From assembly GCA_013816485.1 (NCBI GenBank), contig JACDEI010000027.1:1-64000 (forward strand): a stretch of DNA of 64,000 bases, read 5' to 3'. The DNA is from Planctomycetota bacterium (lineage in GTDB: Bacteria > Planctomycetota > UBA11346). This document shows positions 1 to 8,791 of this stretch, piece by piece; position 1 is the first letter of the stretch, and each line of letters opens with the position of its first letter. A program made the position numbers and the translations under genes. Under the pieces are notes generated by a model. That model did no database searches, was not told the origin of the DNA, and saw nothing but the letters and a program-made list of their open reading frames with translations.

Positions 1-116
1 GAGCTGGCGGCGGCGGACGGCCCCCGCGTCGCGAAGGCGGCGGTGGTGGCTACGGCGGCGGAGCTGGTGGCGGTTACGGCGGCGGAGCTGGCGGCGGCGG
101 CGGCGGCCGTTACTGA
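1..116 (+). CDS. C-terminal tail of a glycine-rich RNA-binding-type protein (partial)
   Basis: Only the end of this gene lies in the window, and it is absent from the ORF track. Reading codons from base 3 gives a tail of Gly runs with interspersed Arg, Tyr and Ala (GGGGGYGGGAGGGYGGG, ending GGRY) and a TGA stop at 114-116. Short RRM-domain proteins of Planctomycetes, Verrucomicrobia and Cyanobacteria often end this way, with the RRM fold upstream and an RGG/GY-rich tail that helps bind RNA. The RRM itself is outside the window, so the family is inferred from the tail alone; another glycine-rich protein is possible. A strong terminator follows 40 bases later, consistent with a real gene end. 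Confidence 0.6.
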   Translation, partial: AGGGGRPPRREGGGGGYGGGAGGGYGGGAGGGGGGRY

Positions 117-153
117 GCTGAACTAAGCTCGCACAATTTTCGGATTCACGTCC

Positions 154-187
154 ACGGCGCTTGGTTTACCAAGCGCCGTTTTGTTGT
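154..187 (+). terminator. Rho-independent terminator after the glycine-rich gene
   Basis: An 11-bp perfect stem (ACGGCGCTTGG / CCAAGCGCCGT) with a TTTA loop is followed by TTTTGTTGTT. This is a textbook intrinsic terminator for the plus-strand gene ending at 116. Confidence 0.9.
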
Positions 188-246
188 TGGGTCGTGCATC
201 AGGCTACGCGCTGCGAGGTCGCTGCGCTCCCGCGGCGAAGCCTCGT

Positions 247-302
247 AGCGCGGGCAAAGCCCGCTCGCAGCGCGAAGCTCGCAGCGCGGGCAAAGCCCGC
301 TC
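247..302. repeat. Two 20-bp direct repeats, each a small hairpin
   Basis: AGCGCGGGCAAAGCCCGCTC occurs at 247-266 and 283-302. Each copy contains GCGGGC-AAA-GCCCGC, a perfect 6-bp stem. The surrounding bases repeat GCTGCGAG/GCTCGCAG words. The site lies between the plus-strand terminator and the stop of the minus-strand aminotransferase, so it may help end transcription from the right. It belongs to the short-word repeat class seen throughout the window. Confidence 0.6.
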
Positions 303-304
303 CC

Positions 305-1630
305 TCAGCGGCAGGCGCGCACGGCAGCAGCCGCAGCGCTGAACACGCCTGGAATCTGCGCTTCCGTCAGGCAACTGAAGGCGACACGCAGTTCGGTCTG
401 GCCGAGCGCGATCGCGCCGACGCCATGCGCTTCGAGCAGCTTCTGGCGCACAGTCTCGGCCAACACACCCTTCACTTTCAGGCACATGAAGTACCCGCTG
501 TTGAAGGGGTAGACGTCCCAGCAATCGGCGTATTCCGTCTTGCGGCATTCGATCGCGGTGACCGCCGCGCGCTGGCGCAGGATCTCGACCTTCTCGGCCT
601 GCTGCTTGCGAAAATCCGGCGCGTGGAGCGCCTTGAGCACGATCGACTGGCCGGGCATCGAGACGTTGCTGATCACCGCGCGAATGATGCCGCCGGTCTT
701 CTGCTCCAGCGCGTCGTAGAGCGCCTTGGTGCCGCCCTTCACGCCATAGGTGATGAAGCCGACGCGCAGACCCCAGACAAATTCCTCTTTCGTCGCGCCG
801 TCGATCTTGATCGCCAGGAGATTCTGGTGCGCCTGCGCCAGACGACCGAAGAGCGATTCCTTTTCGCAGGCATCATCAAAGAACATGCCGTAGTAGGCGT
901 CGTCGCAAACGACAACCAACTTGGTGCCGGCTTCAGCGGCGGCGATCAACGCATTGATGATCGCACCGGCTTCGGCCTTGGTCGGCGAGTAACCCGACGG
1001 ATTGTTGGGGAAGTTGAGCGCGACGACGAGCTTCCTGCCCTTGCGCGAGAACAGCGCCTGGGTGAAGGCTTCCATGTTGAAGCCGGTGAGCTTGTTGTCG
1101 AAGAAGGCGTAGGTGCTGATGCGCGCGCCGAGGCGCGTCTCCCAGGACAGGTTATAGTTTTCCCACATCAAATCAGAGGACAGCGCCTCATCACCCGGGT
1201 CGAGGAAGAGGTCGCCGACCACCGCCAAGCCGTGCGTCAACGCATTGGTCACGATCGGCAGGCTGGTCAGCGCTTGGCCGAGCGACGGCGTCTCGTCGCG
1301 CTGCTTCTTCGCCCACGCCGCGCGCAGGTCGGGTTTGCCGAACGACGGCGCGTAGTCGTAGATCTCGGCGGGCGTCAGACCCTGGTAGTACTGGCCGACC
1401 ACCTGCAGGTGCATGGGCGCGCCGTTCTCGGTGGCGATGCCGACCGTGGCGTTGGCGGTCTTGGCCTTCTGCTTGGCCTCGGCGCCCTGCGCCAGGATGC
1501 CCTTGGCGGGGAAGAAGAAGCGTTTGCCGCGCTCGGACAGCAGGTCAAACACCGTCGCGTTCTCCGCCTTGATCGTGGCGTTGGCGGCCTCGGCCAGGGG
1601 ATTGAGGACGGGTTGCGGCTGCGTGGTCAT
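305..1630 (-). CDS. PLP-dependent class I aminotransferase (aspartate/aromatic type)
   Basis: A 441-residue fold-type I aminotransferase that would move an amino group between an amino acid and a 2-oxo acid using pyridoxal phosphate. The expected landmarks are present: NFPNNPSGYSPT (substrate/PLP-binding Asn near residue 205), CDDAYYGMFF (Asp/Tyr pair near 245) and DGATKEEFVWGLRVGF, whose Lys should form the Schiff base and whose Arg binds the carboxylate. The annotated ORF starts ten codons upstream, but GGAG lies 6 bases before the Met of MTTQPQP, so 1630 is chosen. The substrate cannot be read from sequence; aspartate or an aromatic amino acid are the likeliest. It is divergent from the small lipoprotein gene. 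Confidence 0.85.
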   Translation of the reverse strand: MTTQPQPVLNPLAEAANATIKAENATVFDLLSERGKRFFFPAKGILAQGAEAKQKAKTANATVGIATENGAPMHLQVVGQYYQGLTPAEIYDYAPSFGKPDLRAAWAKKQRDETPSLGQALTSLPIVTNALTHGLAVVGDLFLDPGDEALSSDLMWENYNLSWETRLGARISTYAFFDNKLTGFNMEAFTQALFSRKGRKLVVALNFPNNPSGYSPTKAEAGAIINALIAAAEAGTKLVVVCDDAYYGMFFDDACEKESLFGRLAQAHQNLLAIKIDGATKEEFVWGLRVGFITYGVKGGTKALYDALEQKTGGIIRAVISNVSMPGQSIVLKALHAPDFRKQQAEKVEILRQRAAVTAIECRKTEYADCWDVYPFNSGYFMCLKVKGVLAETVRQKLLEAHGVGAIALGQTELRVAFSCLTEAQIPGVFSAAAAAVRACR

Positions 1631-1719
1631 TGGAGGCTCCAGGCGCGGTATTTCCGTCACCGCGCGGGGGGCCGACTTATGGCTGGAAGGCCATCAAGGC
1701 AATCGAAGACTCCCCCGCC

Positions 1720-2079
1720 ATGCGTCATTCCGCCGTCCTGATCATGCTCGCCCTGCTGCTCGCCGGATGCGACAGCCCGCGCACCACCATGATGGACAAG
1801 ACCGAGGCCAAACGTGACGAGCGCGTGCTGCGGGTCCGGGTGGTCAAGGTCTACGACAACCGCAACCTCGACTACGTCCGTGAGCCCAACATCTCGCACA
1901 TCGTTGATGTCGATGTGCTCGACGGCCCGACCGAGCTGATCGGGAAACCGTTGGCGCTGCCGTTCGACATGTTCTACACCGCCAAACCGCCGCCCCAGGT
2001 TGGCGAGGAAGTGGTGACCACTCCCGCCGCCTGGGTCACGCGCAATTCGGGCGGCAAGCAGCGGGCTTTCGGCCAGTAA
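1720..2079 (+). CDS. Small lipoprotein of unknown function
   Basis: The 119-residue product starts MRHSAVLIMLALLLAGCDS: a short basic N-terminus, a hydrophobic core and a lipobox (LLAGC) whose Cys would be lipidated after signal peptidase II cleavage. The mature part is small and hydrophilic with no domain I recognise. The track's start at 1630 adds 30 residues ahead of the signal peptide, so the Met at 1720 is preferred although its ribosome site is weak. It precedes valS by 176 bases and may be independent. Function unknown. Confidence 0.7.
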   Translation: MRHSAVLIMLALLLAGCDSPRTTMMDKTEAKRDERVLRVRVVKVYDNRNLDYVREPNISHIVDVDVLDGPTELIGKPLALPFDMFYTAKPPPQVGEEVVTTPAAWVTRNSGGKQRAFGQ

Positions 2080-2255
2080 TGTCAGCCAGCCGGCTTGCCT
2101 GCCTGCCATGCTTCCCTAGCGTGCCGCCCATGCGTCAGCCAGCCGTCGTCGTAGTGGTGGTCACCTCCTAAGCCCAGCGCCGGCCTGCAGTCAAGCGTGC
2201 GGGGCGGCCATCCGGTCGCCCCGTTTGCGTTGACGGCGTCTTCCAAGGAACTCCG

Positions 2256-5051
2256 ATGAGCCTCGATCTGCCGAAATCCTACGACGCCAAGCTGGTGGAA
2301 CCCGAGGTCTACCAGCGCTGGGAGAAAGCCGGCTGCTTCAAGGCCGGTGCCGGCAAACGTGGAAAAACGCCGTACACCATCGCTATCCCGCCGCCCAACG
2401 TCACCGGCGTGCTGCACATGGGCCATGCGCTCAACAACACGCTCCAGGATACGCTGATCCGTTGGCGTCGCATGCAGGGCCATGACACGCTCTGGCAACC
2501 CGGCACCGACCATGCCGGCATCGCCACCGAGTCGGTGGTGGCCAAACAGATCCAGGAGAACCAGGCGTTCGTCGATGAGTTGAAAGCCGCCAGCATCAGC
2601 GCGGAGAACCCGCCCGATGCCGCCGCGTCAAAGACGCCGACCGGTTACGACCGCGACCGTTTCGGCCGCACGGCGTTCCTCAAAGCCGTGTGGCATTGGA
2701 AAGCGAAGTCCGGCGGCGCGATCACCCATCAGCTGCGCAAGCTCGGCTCGTCGTGCGACTGGTCGCGCGAACGTTTCACCATGGACGAGGGCCTGACCAA
2801 GGCCGTACGCACCATGTTCGTGAAGCTGTCCGATGCCGGCCTGATCTACCGCGGTACGCGCATGGTGAACTGGTGCCCGGTGCAGAAGACCGCGCTGTCC
2901 GACGATGAAGTGGAGGCGAGCGAAAAGAACGGCCACCTGTGGCAGTTGAAGTACGAACTCGTCGATGGCTCGGGCCACATCGTGGTGGAGACCACCCGTC
3001 CCGAGACCTTCTTCGGCGACACCGCGGTGGCGGTGAATCCCGCAGATCCGCGCTACCAGGCGATGATCGGCAAGCAGGTCCGCCTGCCGATCATCGGGCG
3101 TGAGATCCCCATCGTCGGCGATGAACACGCTGATCCCGAAAAGGGTTCCGGTGCGGTGAAGATCACGCCTGCGCACGATCCCAACGACTACGAGGTCGGC
3201 AAACGCCATAACCTGCCGCTCATCCGCGTCATCGACTTCGATGGCACGATGACCAAGGAGTGCGCACACTTCGCCGGCATGGACCGTTTCGTCTGCCGCA
3301 AGGCGCTGCTCAAGGAACTGGAAGCCAGCGGTGTGCTGCTCGGCGCCACCGAGATCGTGCACAGCGTCGGCCACAGCTACCGCTCCGGTGTGCCGATCGA
3401 ACCGATGGTGACCGAGCAGTGGTTCGTGAAGATGGGCCCCCTCGCGGAACGCGCGGTAAAGGAAACCCAGGAGAACCGCCTGCACTTCCACCCCGAACGC
3501 TGGGGCAAGGTCTACGAACACTGGCTGGTGAACGTGCGCGACTGGTGCATCTCGCGTCAGATCTGGTGGGGCCATCGCATCCCCGCGTGGCACTGCGCAG
3601 CATGCCAAAAAACCACGGTGGCGATCGACGCACCGACGGCCTGCAAGCACTGCGGCTCGGCCAAGATCACGCAGGATCCGGATGTCCTCGACACTTGGTT
3701 CAGCTCGGCCTTGTGGCCGTACTCCACGCTGGGCTGGCCTGACTGGGAGGCCGCGGCGAAACATTACTTCCCGACCTCGACGCTGGTGACCGACCGCGGG
3801 ATCATCTTCTTCTGGGTCGCGCGCATGGTGATGACATCGCTGTTCGCCAACGACGTGCGTCCGTTCGACGACGTGTACATCCACGGCACCGTGCTCGACG
3901 AGCGCGGCGACAAGATGTCGAAATCAAAGGGCAACGGCATCGACCCGATCGTGATGATCGAGGGCGGTTCGCAGATATACCTCAAGAAGCAGTACGATTG
4001 TCCTGGGTACGGCGCCGACGCGGTACGCTACACGTTGCTCGACATGACGACCGAGGGCCAGGATCTGAAGCTCTCGCCATCGAAGTTCGAGACCGGCCGC
4101 AACTTCGCCAACAAGGTGTGGAATGCCGGGCGCTTCGTGCTGATGAACCTCGGCGAACGCACACTGCCGACCGCACCGACACCAGAGTCGTTGGCGACAC
4201 TCCCGCTCGGATTTCCCGAACGCTGGATCCTCGACCGTCTGCAAGGCGCCATCGACGACTGTACCGGCGCGCTCACCGCATGGCGTTTCAACGACTACGC
4301 CAACGGCGCCTACCGCTTCTTCCGCGACGACCTGTGCGACTGGTACCTCGAGTGGGCCAAACGCGCATTCAAGACTGGCGGCGCTGCCGCCGACACCGCC
4401 GCGCAGGTGCTGTCCTACTGTTTCGACCGCGTGCTGCGCCTGCTGCATCCGGGCATGCCGTTCGTCACCGAATACCTCTGGCAGCTCCAGCAACCGACCG
4501 TGGGCGGCACCGCCTGGTCAGGGAAATACCTGATGACCGAGGCGTGGCCGGAAGCGATCTCCACCTTGCGCGTCAGTGACGCCAGCACCCGCATGGGCGA
4601 ACTCCAGGCGATCGTCACCGCCGTGCGCAACGTGCGCAACCTGGTCAGCCTCGCCGACGGCGTGGCTCTTCAGGCGATGGTCGTAACGACTGAGGGTGCT
4701 AAGGTCGAAACACTAACTCGCGACAGTGACTTTATATTAGACCGAGCGAACCTTTTTGAATTGATGATTCGTGAGAATGTCGAAAAGCCACCTGGAGCCG
4801 TCACCACAGTGGTTGGTGCGCTGAAAGTCCACATCCCGCTCAGCGGCCTAGTCGACCTGGGCAAGCTCAAGGACCAGCTCAGCAAACGCGCCATCGCCGT
4901 GGAAAAATCCATCTCCGGCAAACAAGGCCGCCTCGGCAACGCTGACTACATCGCACGCGCACCAGCCCAGCAAGTCACCGAAACCCGCGAGATGCTGGCC
5001 AAGGAAGAGATCGAACTGACGAACCTGAAGGACACGCTGGCCGGACTCTGA
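2256..5051 (+). CDS. valS: Valyl-tRNA synthetase
   Basis: Class I aminoacyl-tRNA synthetase that activates valine with ATP and charges tRNA-Val, editing mischarged threonine. The 931-residue length fits. The HIGH signature appears as HMGH (residues ~49-52, in PNVTGVLHMGHALN), the KMSKS loop as KMSKSKGN (~555), and the C-terminal coiled-coil arm follows (GKLKDQLSKRAIAVEKSI). AAGGA lies 7 bases upstream of the ATG. Two oddities: just after KMSKSKGN there is extra sequence (GGSQIYLKKQYDCPG) before the conserved GADAVRYTL, and bases about 4680-4795 are clearly AT-richer than the rest, with rare ATA and TTA codons. Confidence 0.97.
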   Translation: MSLDLPKSYDAKLVEPEVYQRWEKAGCFKAGAGKRGKTPYTIAIPPPNVTGVLHMGHALNNTLQDTLIRWRRMQGHDTLWQPGTDHAGIATESVVAKQIQENQAFVDELKAASISAENPPDAAASKTPTGYDRDRFGRTAFLKAVWHWKAKSGGAITHQLRKLGSSCDWSRERFTMDEGLTKAVRTMFVKLSDAGLIYRGTRMVNWCPVQKTALSDDEVEASEKNGHLWQLKYELVDGSGHIVVETTRPETFFGDTAVAVNPADPRYQAMIGKQVRLPIIGREIPIVGDEHADPEKGSGAVKITPAHDPNDYEVGKRHNLPLIRVIDFDGTMTKECAHFAGMDRFVCRKALLKELEASGVLLGATEIVHSVGHSYRSGVPIEPMVTEQWFVKMGPLAERAVKETQENRLHFHPERWGKVYEHWLVNVRDWCISRQIWWGHRIPAWHCAACQKTTVAIDAPTACKHCGSAKITQDPDVLDTWFSSALWPYSTLGWPDWEAAAKHYFPTSTLVTDRGIIFFWVARMVMTSLFANDVRPFDDVYIHGTVLDERGDKMSKSKGNGIDPIVMIEGGSQIYLKKQYDCPGYGADAVRYTLLDMTTEGQDLKLSPSKFETGRNFANKVWNAGRFVLMNLGERTLPTAPTPESLATLPLGFPERWILDRLQGAIDDCTGALTAWRFNDYANGAYRFFRDDLCDWYLEWAKRAFKTGGAAADTAAQVLSYCFDRVLRLLHPGMPFVTEYLWQLQQPTVGGTAWSGKYLMTEAWPEAISTLRVSDASTRMGELQAIVTAVRNVRNLVSLADGVALQAMVVTTEGAKVETLTRDSDFILDRANLFELMIRENVEKPPGAVTTVVGALKVHIPLSGLVDLGKLKDQLSKRAIAVEKSISGKQGRLGNADYIARAPAQQVTETREMLAKEEIELTNLKDTLAGL

Positions 5052-5098
5052 TCAAGCTAGGTTGTCTGACTTCGACGGGGCAGCGCCGGAGGCGCGTT

Positions 5099-5169
5099 GT
5101 TGGGGTGCCAGCCCTGCTGGCGCACCCCAACTTAACAAACAGCCCTGCTGGAGCACCCCAACTTAACAA
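5099..5169. terminator. Hairpin with a duplicated right arm between convergent genes
   Basis: GTTGGGGTGCCAGC (5099-5112) can pair with GCTGGCGCACCCCAAC (5116-5131). The right arm is contained in a 30-bp unit that occurs again with one change at 5140-5169 (period 31). The left arm could therefore pair with either copy. The site lies between the valS stop and the stop of the minus-strand REC/HATPase gene, so a two-way terminator is the simplest reading, although a U-run is lacking. Confidence 0.6.
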
Positions 5170-5179
5170 CCACCCCAGG

Positions 5180-6049
5180 TTAAACAGCAGCCTTGTCGAG
5201 ATACTTGATCGCCACCACGCGATTGCCCCGCGCATTGTAGATCAGCTTGTCCATCAGGTGCTTGATCAGGTGGATTCCATAACCACCGAGGCGTTTGCCG
5301 GCGGCCTTGCGCTGTTCCAGGTGGGCGATCGGGTCGACGCTCGGATCGGGAACGTGGTTGGGGTCGAAGCCGTCACCTTCGTCTTCGATATAGACGATGA
5401 TCTTGCCCGGCAGGATACGACAGCCGAAGCGCACCTTCTTTGAACGATCGTTGTGGTTGCCCCACTCGATGGCATTGCGACCGAGTTCCTCCAGCGCCAG
5501 ACGCACCTCGCTCGCGGCGGGTTCGGCGATCTTGAACTTATCGAGCAGGCCGAGGAAGCGGCGGTACTTGTAGAGAATCGACGGATCGCTTTCGCCAGCG
5601 ACCTCGAACCAGCCGTGCGGATCGTATTCGACCTCCAACGCATGACCAACCAGCGGCATATGTTGCAGGGCCTTGGCCGCCGCTGCGGTCAATTCGTCGA
5701 TGCCGACCGGTTTGACCAGGTAGTCGCAAGCCCCTTGCCGCAGGCAGCGCACGATCATGTCGTCCTGTCCCAGGGCGGTGAGCATGATCACCGCCGCAGG
5801 ATAGTTCCGCCGACGTAGTTCCGTTAGCACCGACTCACCATCAAGCCGCGGCATGATGATGTCGCACATGATGAGATGATAAGGTTCGCTCGCCTGGTCG
5901 ATCATCTGGAGGGCTTCACGACCATCGTTGGCCTTGTGGACCACTACGGAGTCGCCGAGATCCACCAGCGTTTCCGCGATGTGGGCCTGCAAGGCAGGCA
6001 TGTCCTCAACCACCAGGATGCGATGCACGTCGGATGTGGTGCCGGTCAT
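5180..6049 (-). CDS. Response-regulator receiver fused to an RsbW-type ATPase domain
   Basis: 289 residues. The N-terminal receiver domain (1-125) has RILVVEDM, the phospho-acceptor Asp in LIMCDIIMPRLDG and the Lys in YLVKPVG. The C-terminal half (~160-285) is a GHKL ATPase of the anti-sigma/serine-kinase kind: LALEELGRNAIEWGNH (N box), EDEGDGFDP (G1) and LGGYGIHLIKHLMDKL (G2). Such fusions are expected to control an anti-sigma or partner-switching output in response to phosphorylation. AGGGA precedes the ATG. The histidine kinase immediately upstream (29 bases away) is its likely phosphate donor. No sigma factor or antagonist is adjacent. Confidence 0.85.
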   Translation of the reverse strand: MTGTTSDVHRILVVEDMPALQAHIAETLVDLGDSVVVHKANDGREALQMIDQASEPYHLIMCDIIMPRLDGESVLTELRRRNYPAAVIMLTALGQDDMIVRCLRQGACDYLVKPVGIDELTAAAAKALQHMPLVGHALEVEYDPHGWFEVAGESDPSILYKYRRFLGLLDKFKIAEPAASEVRLALEELGRNAIEWGNHNDRSKKVRFGCRILPGKIIVYIEDEGDGFDPNHVPDPSVDPIAHLEQRKAAGKRLGGYGIHLIKHLMDKLIYNARGNRVVAIKYLDKAAV

Positions 6050-6078
6050 GTACGATTTTCCCTGGGGGCCATAGGTGG

Positions 6079-6939
6079 TCAGCGTCGTCGATCAGGAGCC
6101 GCTGCAGGTACCGGATCGGAAGTCTTCTGCTCCGCCCTGCTCAGGTCCGGGAGCAGCACTTTGAAACGGCACCCTTTGCCGATACCGCTATCAAGTTCGA
6201 TACTGCCGCCGTGGCGATCGACAATACTTTTCACAATCGCGAGTCCAAGGCCCACACCATGAGCGTTGGTCGCCATCCCCCCGCTCGGTCGTTGATAATA
6301 CGGGGCGAAAATGCGGTCCTGCTCGCTCTTCGGAATGCCTGGGCCGTTGTCGGCAACTACCAAATGGACCCCGTGGGAATCACGGTCCATCTCCACCGAC
6401 ACCACCCCTCCACGCGGGGTGAACTTACGGGCGTTGTCGACTAGGTTCACCAGCACCTGGACGATCCGGCGGCGATCGACCAGCACGGTCTTGTCCTTCA
6501 CGCTGTTGACCTGCGGCCAACGCGTTTCGATCCCGGCATTTTCCAGCACCGGCACGGTTGCGTCCTGGAGATCCTCCAACAACACCTGCAAAGGAACCTG
6601 ATCGAGGCGCAGCTGCACATGCCCGGATTCCAGGCTGCTGAGGTCGAGCAGTTCGTTGATCATCGCCAGCAACGCATGGCCATTGCGGTTGATCGCCGCG
6701 ATGAACTCCGCGTGTTTCTTGTTTATCCGCCCACCGACCTCGCTGGTGATGAGGTCGGAAAAACCGATGATACTGTTGAGTGGCGTACGCAGATCGTGGC
6801 TGATGCGCGCGAGGAATTCAGTCTTTAGCTGGTCGAGTTCGAGCAGCCGCCGACGCTCGAGGTCGAGACGTTCGTTCTCTGCCAACAGGTCCACGTTGGC
6901 CTGAAGCACATCGAAGGTCACAGGATCGTACGTGTTCAC
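6079..6939 (-). CDS. Histidine kinase (cytoplasmic, short sensor)
   Basis: A HisKA/HATPase kinase of about 286 residues. The H box is FLARISHDLRTPLNSIIGFSDL, followed by an N box (LVNLVDNARKF), G1 (DNGPGIP) and G2 (GVGLGLAIVKSI). Only a short coiled-coil stretch (ANVDLLAENERLDLERRRLLELDQ) precedes the H box and there is no membrane segment, so the signal probably arrives from a partner. The track starts at 7050, but a GTG at 6939 (VNTYDPVTF) has GAGG 8 bases upstream, so I prefer it. It lies directly before the REC/HATPase gene and both are probably cotranscribed. Confidence 0.85.
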   Translation of the reverse strand: MNTYDPVTFDVLQANVDLLAENERLDLERRRLLELDQLKTEFLARISHDLRTPLNSIIGFSDLITSEVGGRINKKHAEFIAAINRNGHALLAMINELLDLSSLESGHVQLRLDQVPLQVLLEDLQDATVPVLENAGIETRWPQVNSVKDKTVLVDRRRIVQVLVNLVDNARKFTPRGGVVSVEMDRDSHGVHLVVADNGPGIPKSEQDRIFAPYYQRPSGGMATNAHGVGLGLAIVKSIVDRHGGSIELDSGIGKGCRFKVLLPDLSRAEQKTSDPVPAAAPDRRR

Positions 6940-6964
6940 GACGGCAGCCTCGCACAGCCCCCGT

Positions 6965-6980
6965 TCCGGCACGAGCCGGA
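6965..6980. other. Small perfect hairpin in the histidine-kinase leader
   Basis: TCCGGC-ACGA-GCCGGA, extendable by flanking CCGT/ACGG with a bulge, lies between the gpmI stop and the GTG start of the kinase. There is no U-run, so it is a possible leader structure rather than a clear terminator. Confidence 0.35.
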
Positions 6981-7086
6981 CGGATGGACGGTTGAGTCTA
7001 CCCCATGATGCCAACGTTGCGCAAGAACCGCTGGGACACTCTATCGGCACGGCAACGGCGACGGCTGCAACGATCGAATCGCTTGT

Positions 7087-8736
7087 CTAGGCGGGGGCCA
7101 GGAAACTCCGCTCATAACCCTCGGGAGCCTGGTAGCCCATCAGGAACAAGGCGGTTGCGGCGACGTTGGCCAGCCCAGGTTTGGCCACGCTGGCGTCCAG
7201 GCGGTATTCGCCGGTGAACTGCGGGTCGTAGATGATCGCCGGCACCTGGTTGAGCGTGTGGCTGGTCTTGGACTTGGGGCGGTTGTTCTCGACCTTCACA
7301 CCGCCCTTCTTGTCCATTTCGTACATCTCATCGGCGTTGCCGTGGTCGGCGGTAACGATGGCGATGCCGCCCAGGGCTTTGATTGCCGGCAGCAGACGGG
7401 CGAGGGCAAGATCCACGGTTTCCACCGCAAGGCGCGCGGCGTCGAAGTTGCCCGTGTGGCCAACCATGTCGGCATTGGCGTAGTTGAGGCGCGTGAAGCC
7501 ATACGGCTTGGCCTGGAGTTCTGCGATCACCGCGTCGGTGATCTCCGCGGCCTTCATCCATGGACGCTGATCGAAGGATATGCGATCCGATGGGACTTCA
7601 ATGTAGGTCTCCAGCGACTTGTCGAGGTAGCCGCTGCGATTGCCGTTCCAGAAGTAGGTCACGTGGCCGAATTTCTGCGTTTCGCTGCAGGCAAGCTGAC
7701 GTACGCCGCTGGCTACCAAGTATTCACCCAGCGTGCGATCGATGAGTGGCGGGGTGACCAAGATGCGCGGCGGCAGATTGGTATCACCATCGTAGGTCAT
7801 CATGCCGGCGTAACACACGTTCGGAATGCGCACGCGATCGAAGGGCACCGCGCTGGGAGACAGGCCGACGAACGCCTTGCTGATCTCCACCGCACGGTCG
7901 CCACGGAAGTTGAAGAACACCACCGAATCGCCATCGACGATCGGGGCGAACGGCTTGCCGCCGCGCTCGACGACGAATCCCGGGAGATCCTGATCGATGG
8001 TGCCGGGTTTCTCCGTACGGAACGCTTTCACCGCCGCGCTGGCAGAGGGAAACTGCCGACCTTCGCCAAGCACGTGGACCCTCCAGCCGCGCTCGACCAT
8101 CGACCAGTCCGCATCGTAACGGTCCATGGTGATCTGCATGCGACCACCACCGGAGGCGATGCCGTAGTTGGTATCAACCGAGCTGATCCATGCTTCGAAC
8201 GGCTCGGTGTACTCGAGTGCCGAGGTCTCACCGACATCACGTCCATCGATCAGGGCGTGGACCGCGACCTTGGTGACACCACGTTTCTTGGCGTCAGCGA
8301 CCAGCGACTTCACATGGTTGATGTGGCTGTGGACATTGCCGTCGGACAGCAGGCCCATGAGGTGCAGGGTCGACTTCTTGGCCAAGCAATTGGCGATGAT
8401 CTCCTGCCAACCCTTGCCCGCGAACAACGCGCCGCTGTCGATCGCCTGCTGCACCAGTTTGGCCCCCTGATCGAACACGCGACCGGCGCCGAGCGCATTG
8501 TGGCCGACCTCCGAGTTACCCATGTCGGCGTCGGACGGCATGCCGACCGCCATGCCGTGCGCGTTGAGGCGCGTCCACACGCTGGAGGCCATCAGCCCAT
8601 CAAGCGTGGGCTTGCAGGCGGCTTTCACGGCGTTGCCCGCGTAGTCAGGTCCCAAGCCAACGCCGTCCATGACCACCACTACCACCGGGCCTGTACGCTT
8701 GCCGTGGAATGCGGTTTTGATCAGGGACTTGCTCAT
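7087..8736 (-). CDS. gpmI: 2,3-bisphosphoglycerate-independent phosphoglycerate mutase
   Basis: Interconverts 3- and 2-phosphoglycerate in glycolysis using two metal ions and a phospho-serine. The metal-binding start VVVVMDGVGLG and the active-site serine in SDADMGNSEVGHNALGAGR are present, as is the C-terminal metal site TADHGNADEMYEMD. At 549 residues it is longer than the ~510-residue Bacillus/E. coli form and closer to the long form known from plants and trypanosomatids; the added length includes KKGGVKVENNRPKSKTSHT near the C-terminus. GGAGG lies 7 bases before the ATG. It stands alone, downstream of the pil operon terminator. Confidence 0.95.
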   Translation of the reverse strand: MSKSLIKTAFHGKRTGPVVVVVMDGVGLGPDYAGNAVKAACKPTLDGLMASSVWTRLNAHGMAVGMPSDADMGNSEVGHNALGAGRVFDQGAKLVQQAIDSGALFAGKGWQEIIANCLAKKSTLHLMGLLSDGNVHSHINHVKSLVADAKKRGVTKVAVHALIDGRDVGETSALEYTEPFEAWISSVDTNYGIASGGGRMQITMDRYDADWSMVERGWRVHVLGEGRQFPSASAAVKAFRTEKPGTIDQDLPGFVVERGGKPFAPIVDGDSVVFFNFRGDRAVEISKAFVGLSPSAVPFDRVRIPNVCYAGMMTYDGDTNLPPRILVTPPLIDRTLGEYLVASGVRQLACSETQKFGHVTYFWNGNRSGYLDKSLETYIEVPSDRISFDQRPWMKAAEITDAVIAELQAKPYGFTRLNYANADMVGHTGNFDAARLAVETVDLALARLLPAIKALGGIAIVTADHGNADEMYEMDKKGGVKVENNRPKSKTSHTLNQVPAIIYDPQFTGEYRLDASVAKPGLANVAATALFLMGYQAPEGYERSFLAPA

Positions 8737-8791
8737 CGGGAACCTCCGTCGTTTGGGAGGCGAGAGCGTAGGGAGGCGTCTGGCGACGCTA

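Noticed and set aside
161-1741. 526-residue plus-strand ORF
   Set aside because: It runs antisense to the aminotransferase and through a terminator, and its protein is a low-complexity Arg/Gly/Ala-rich shadow typical of GC-rich DNA.
2080-2255. T-box leader before valS
   Set aside because: No T-box sequence (TGGNACCGCG-like) or terminator/antiterminator pair is seen in the 176-base gap.
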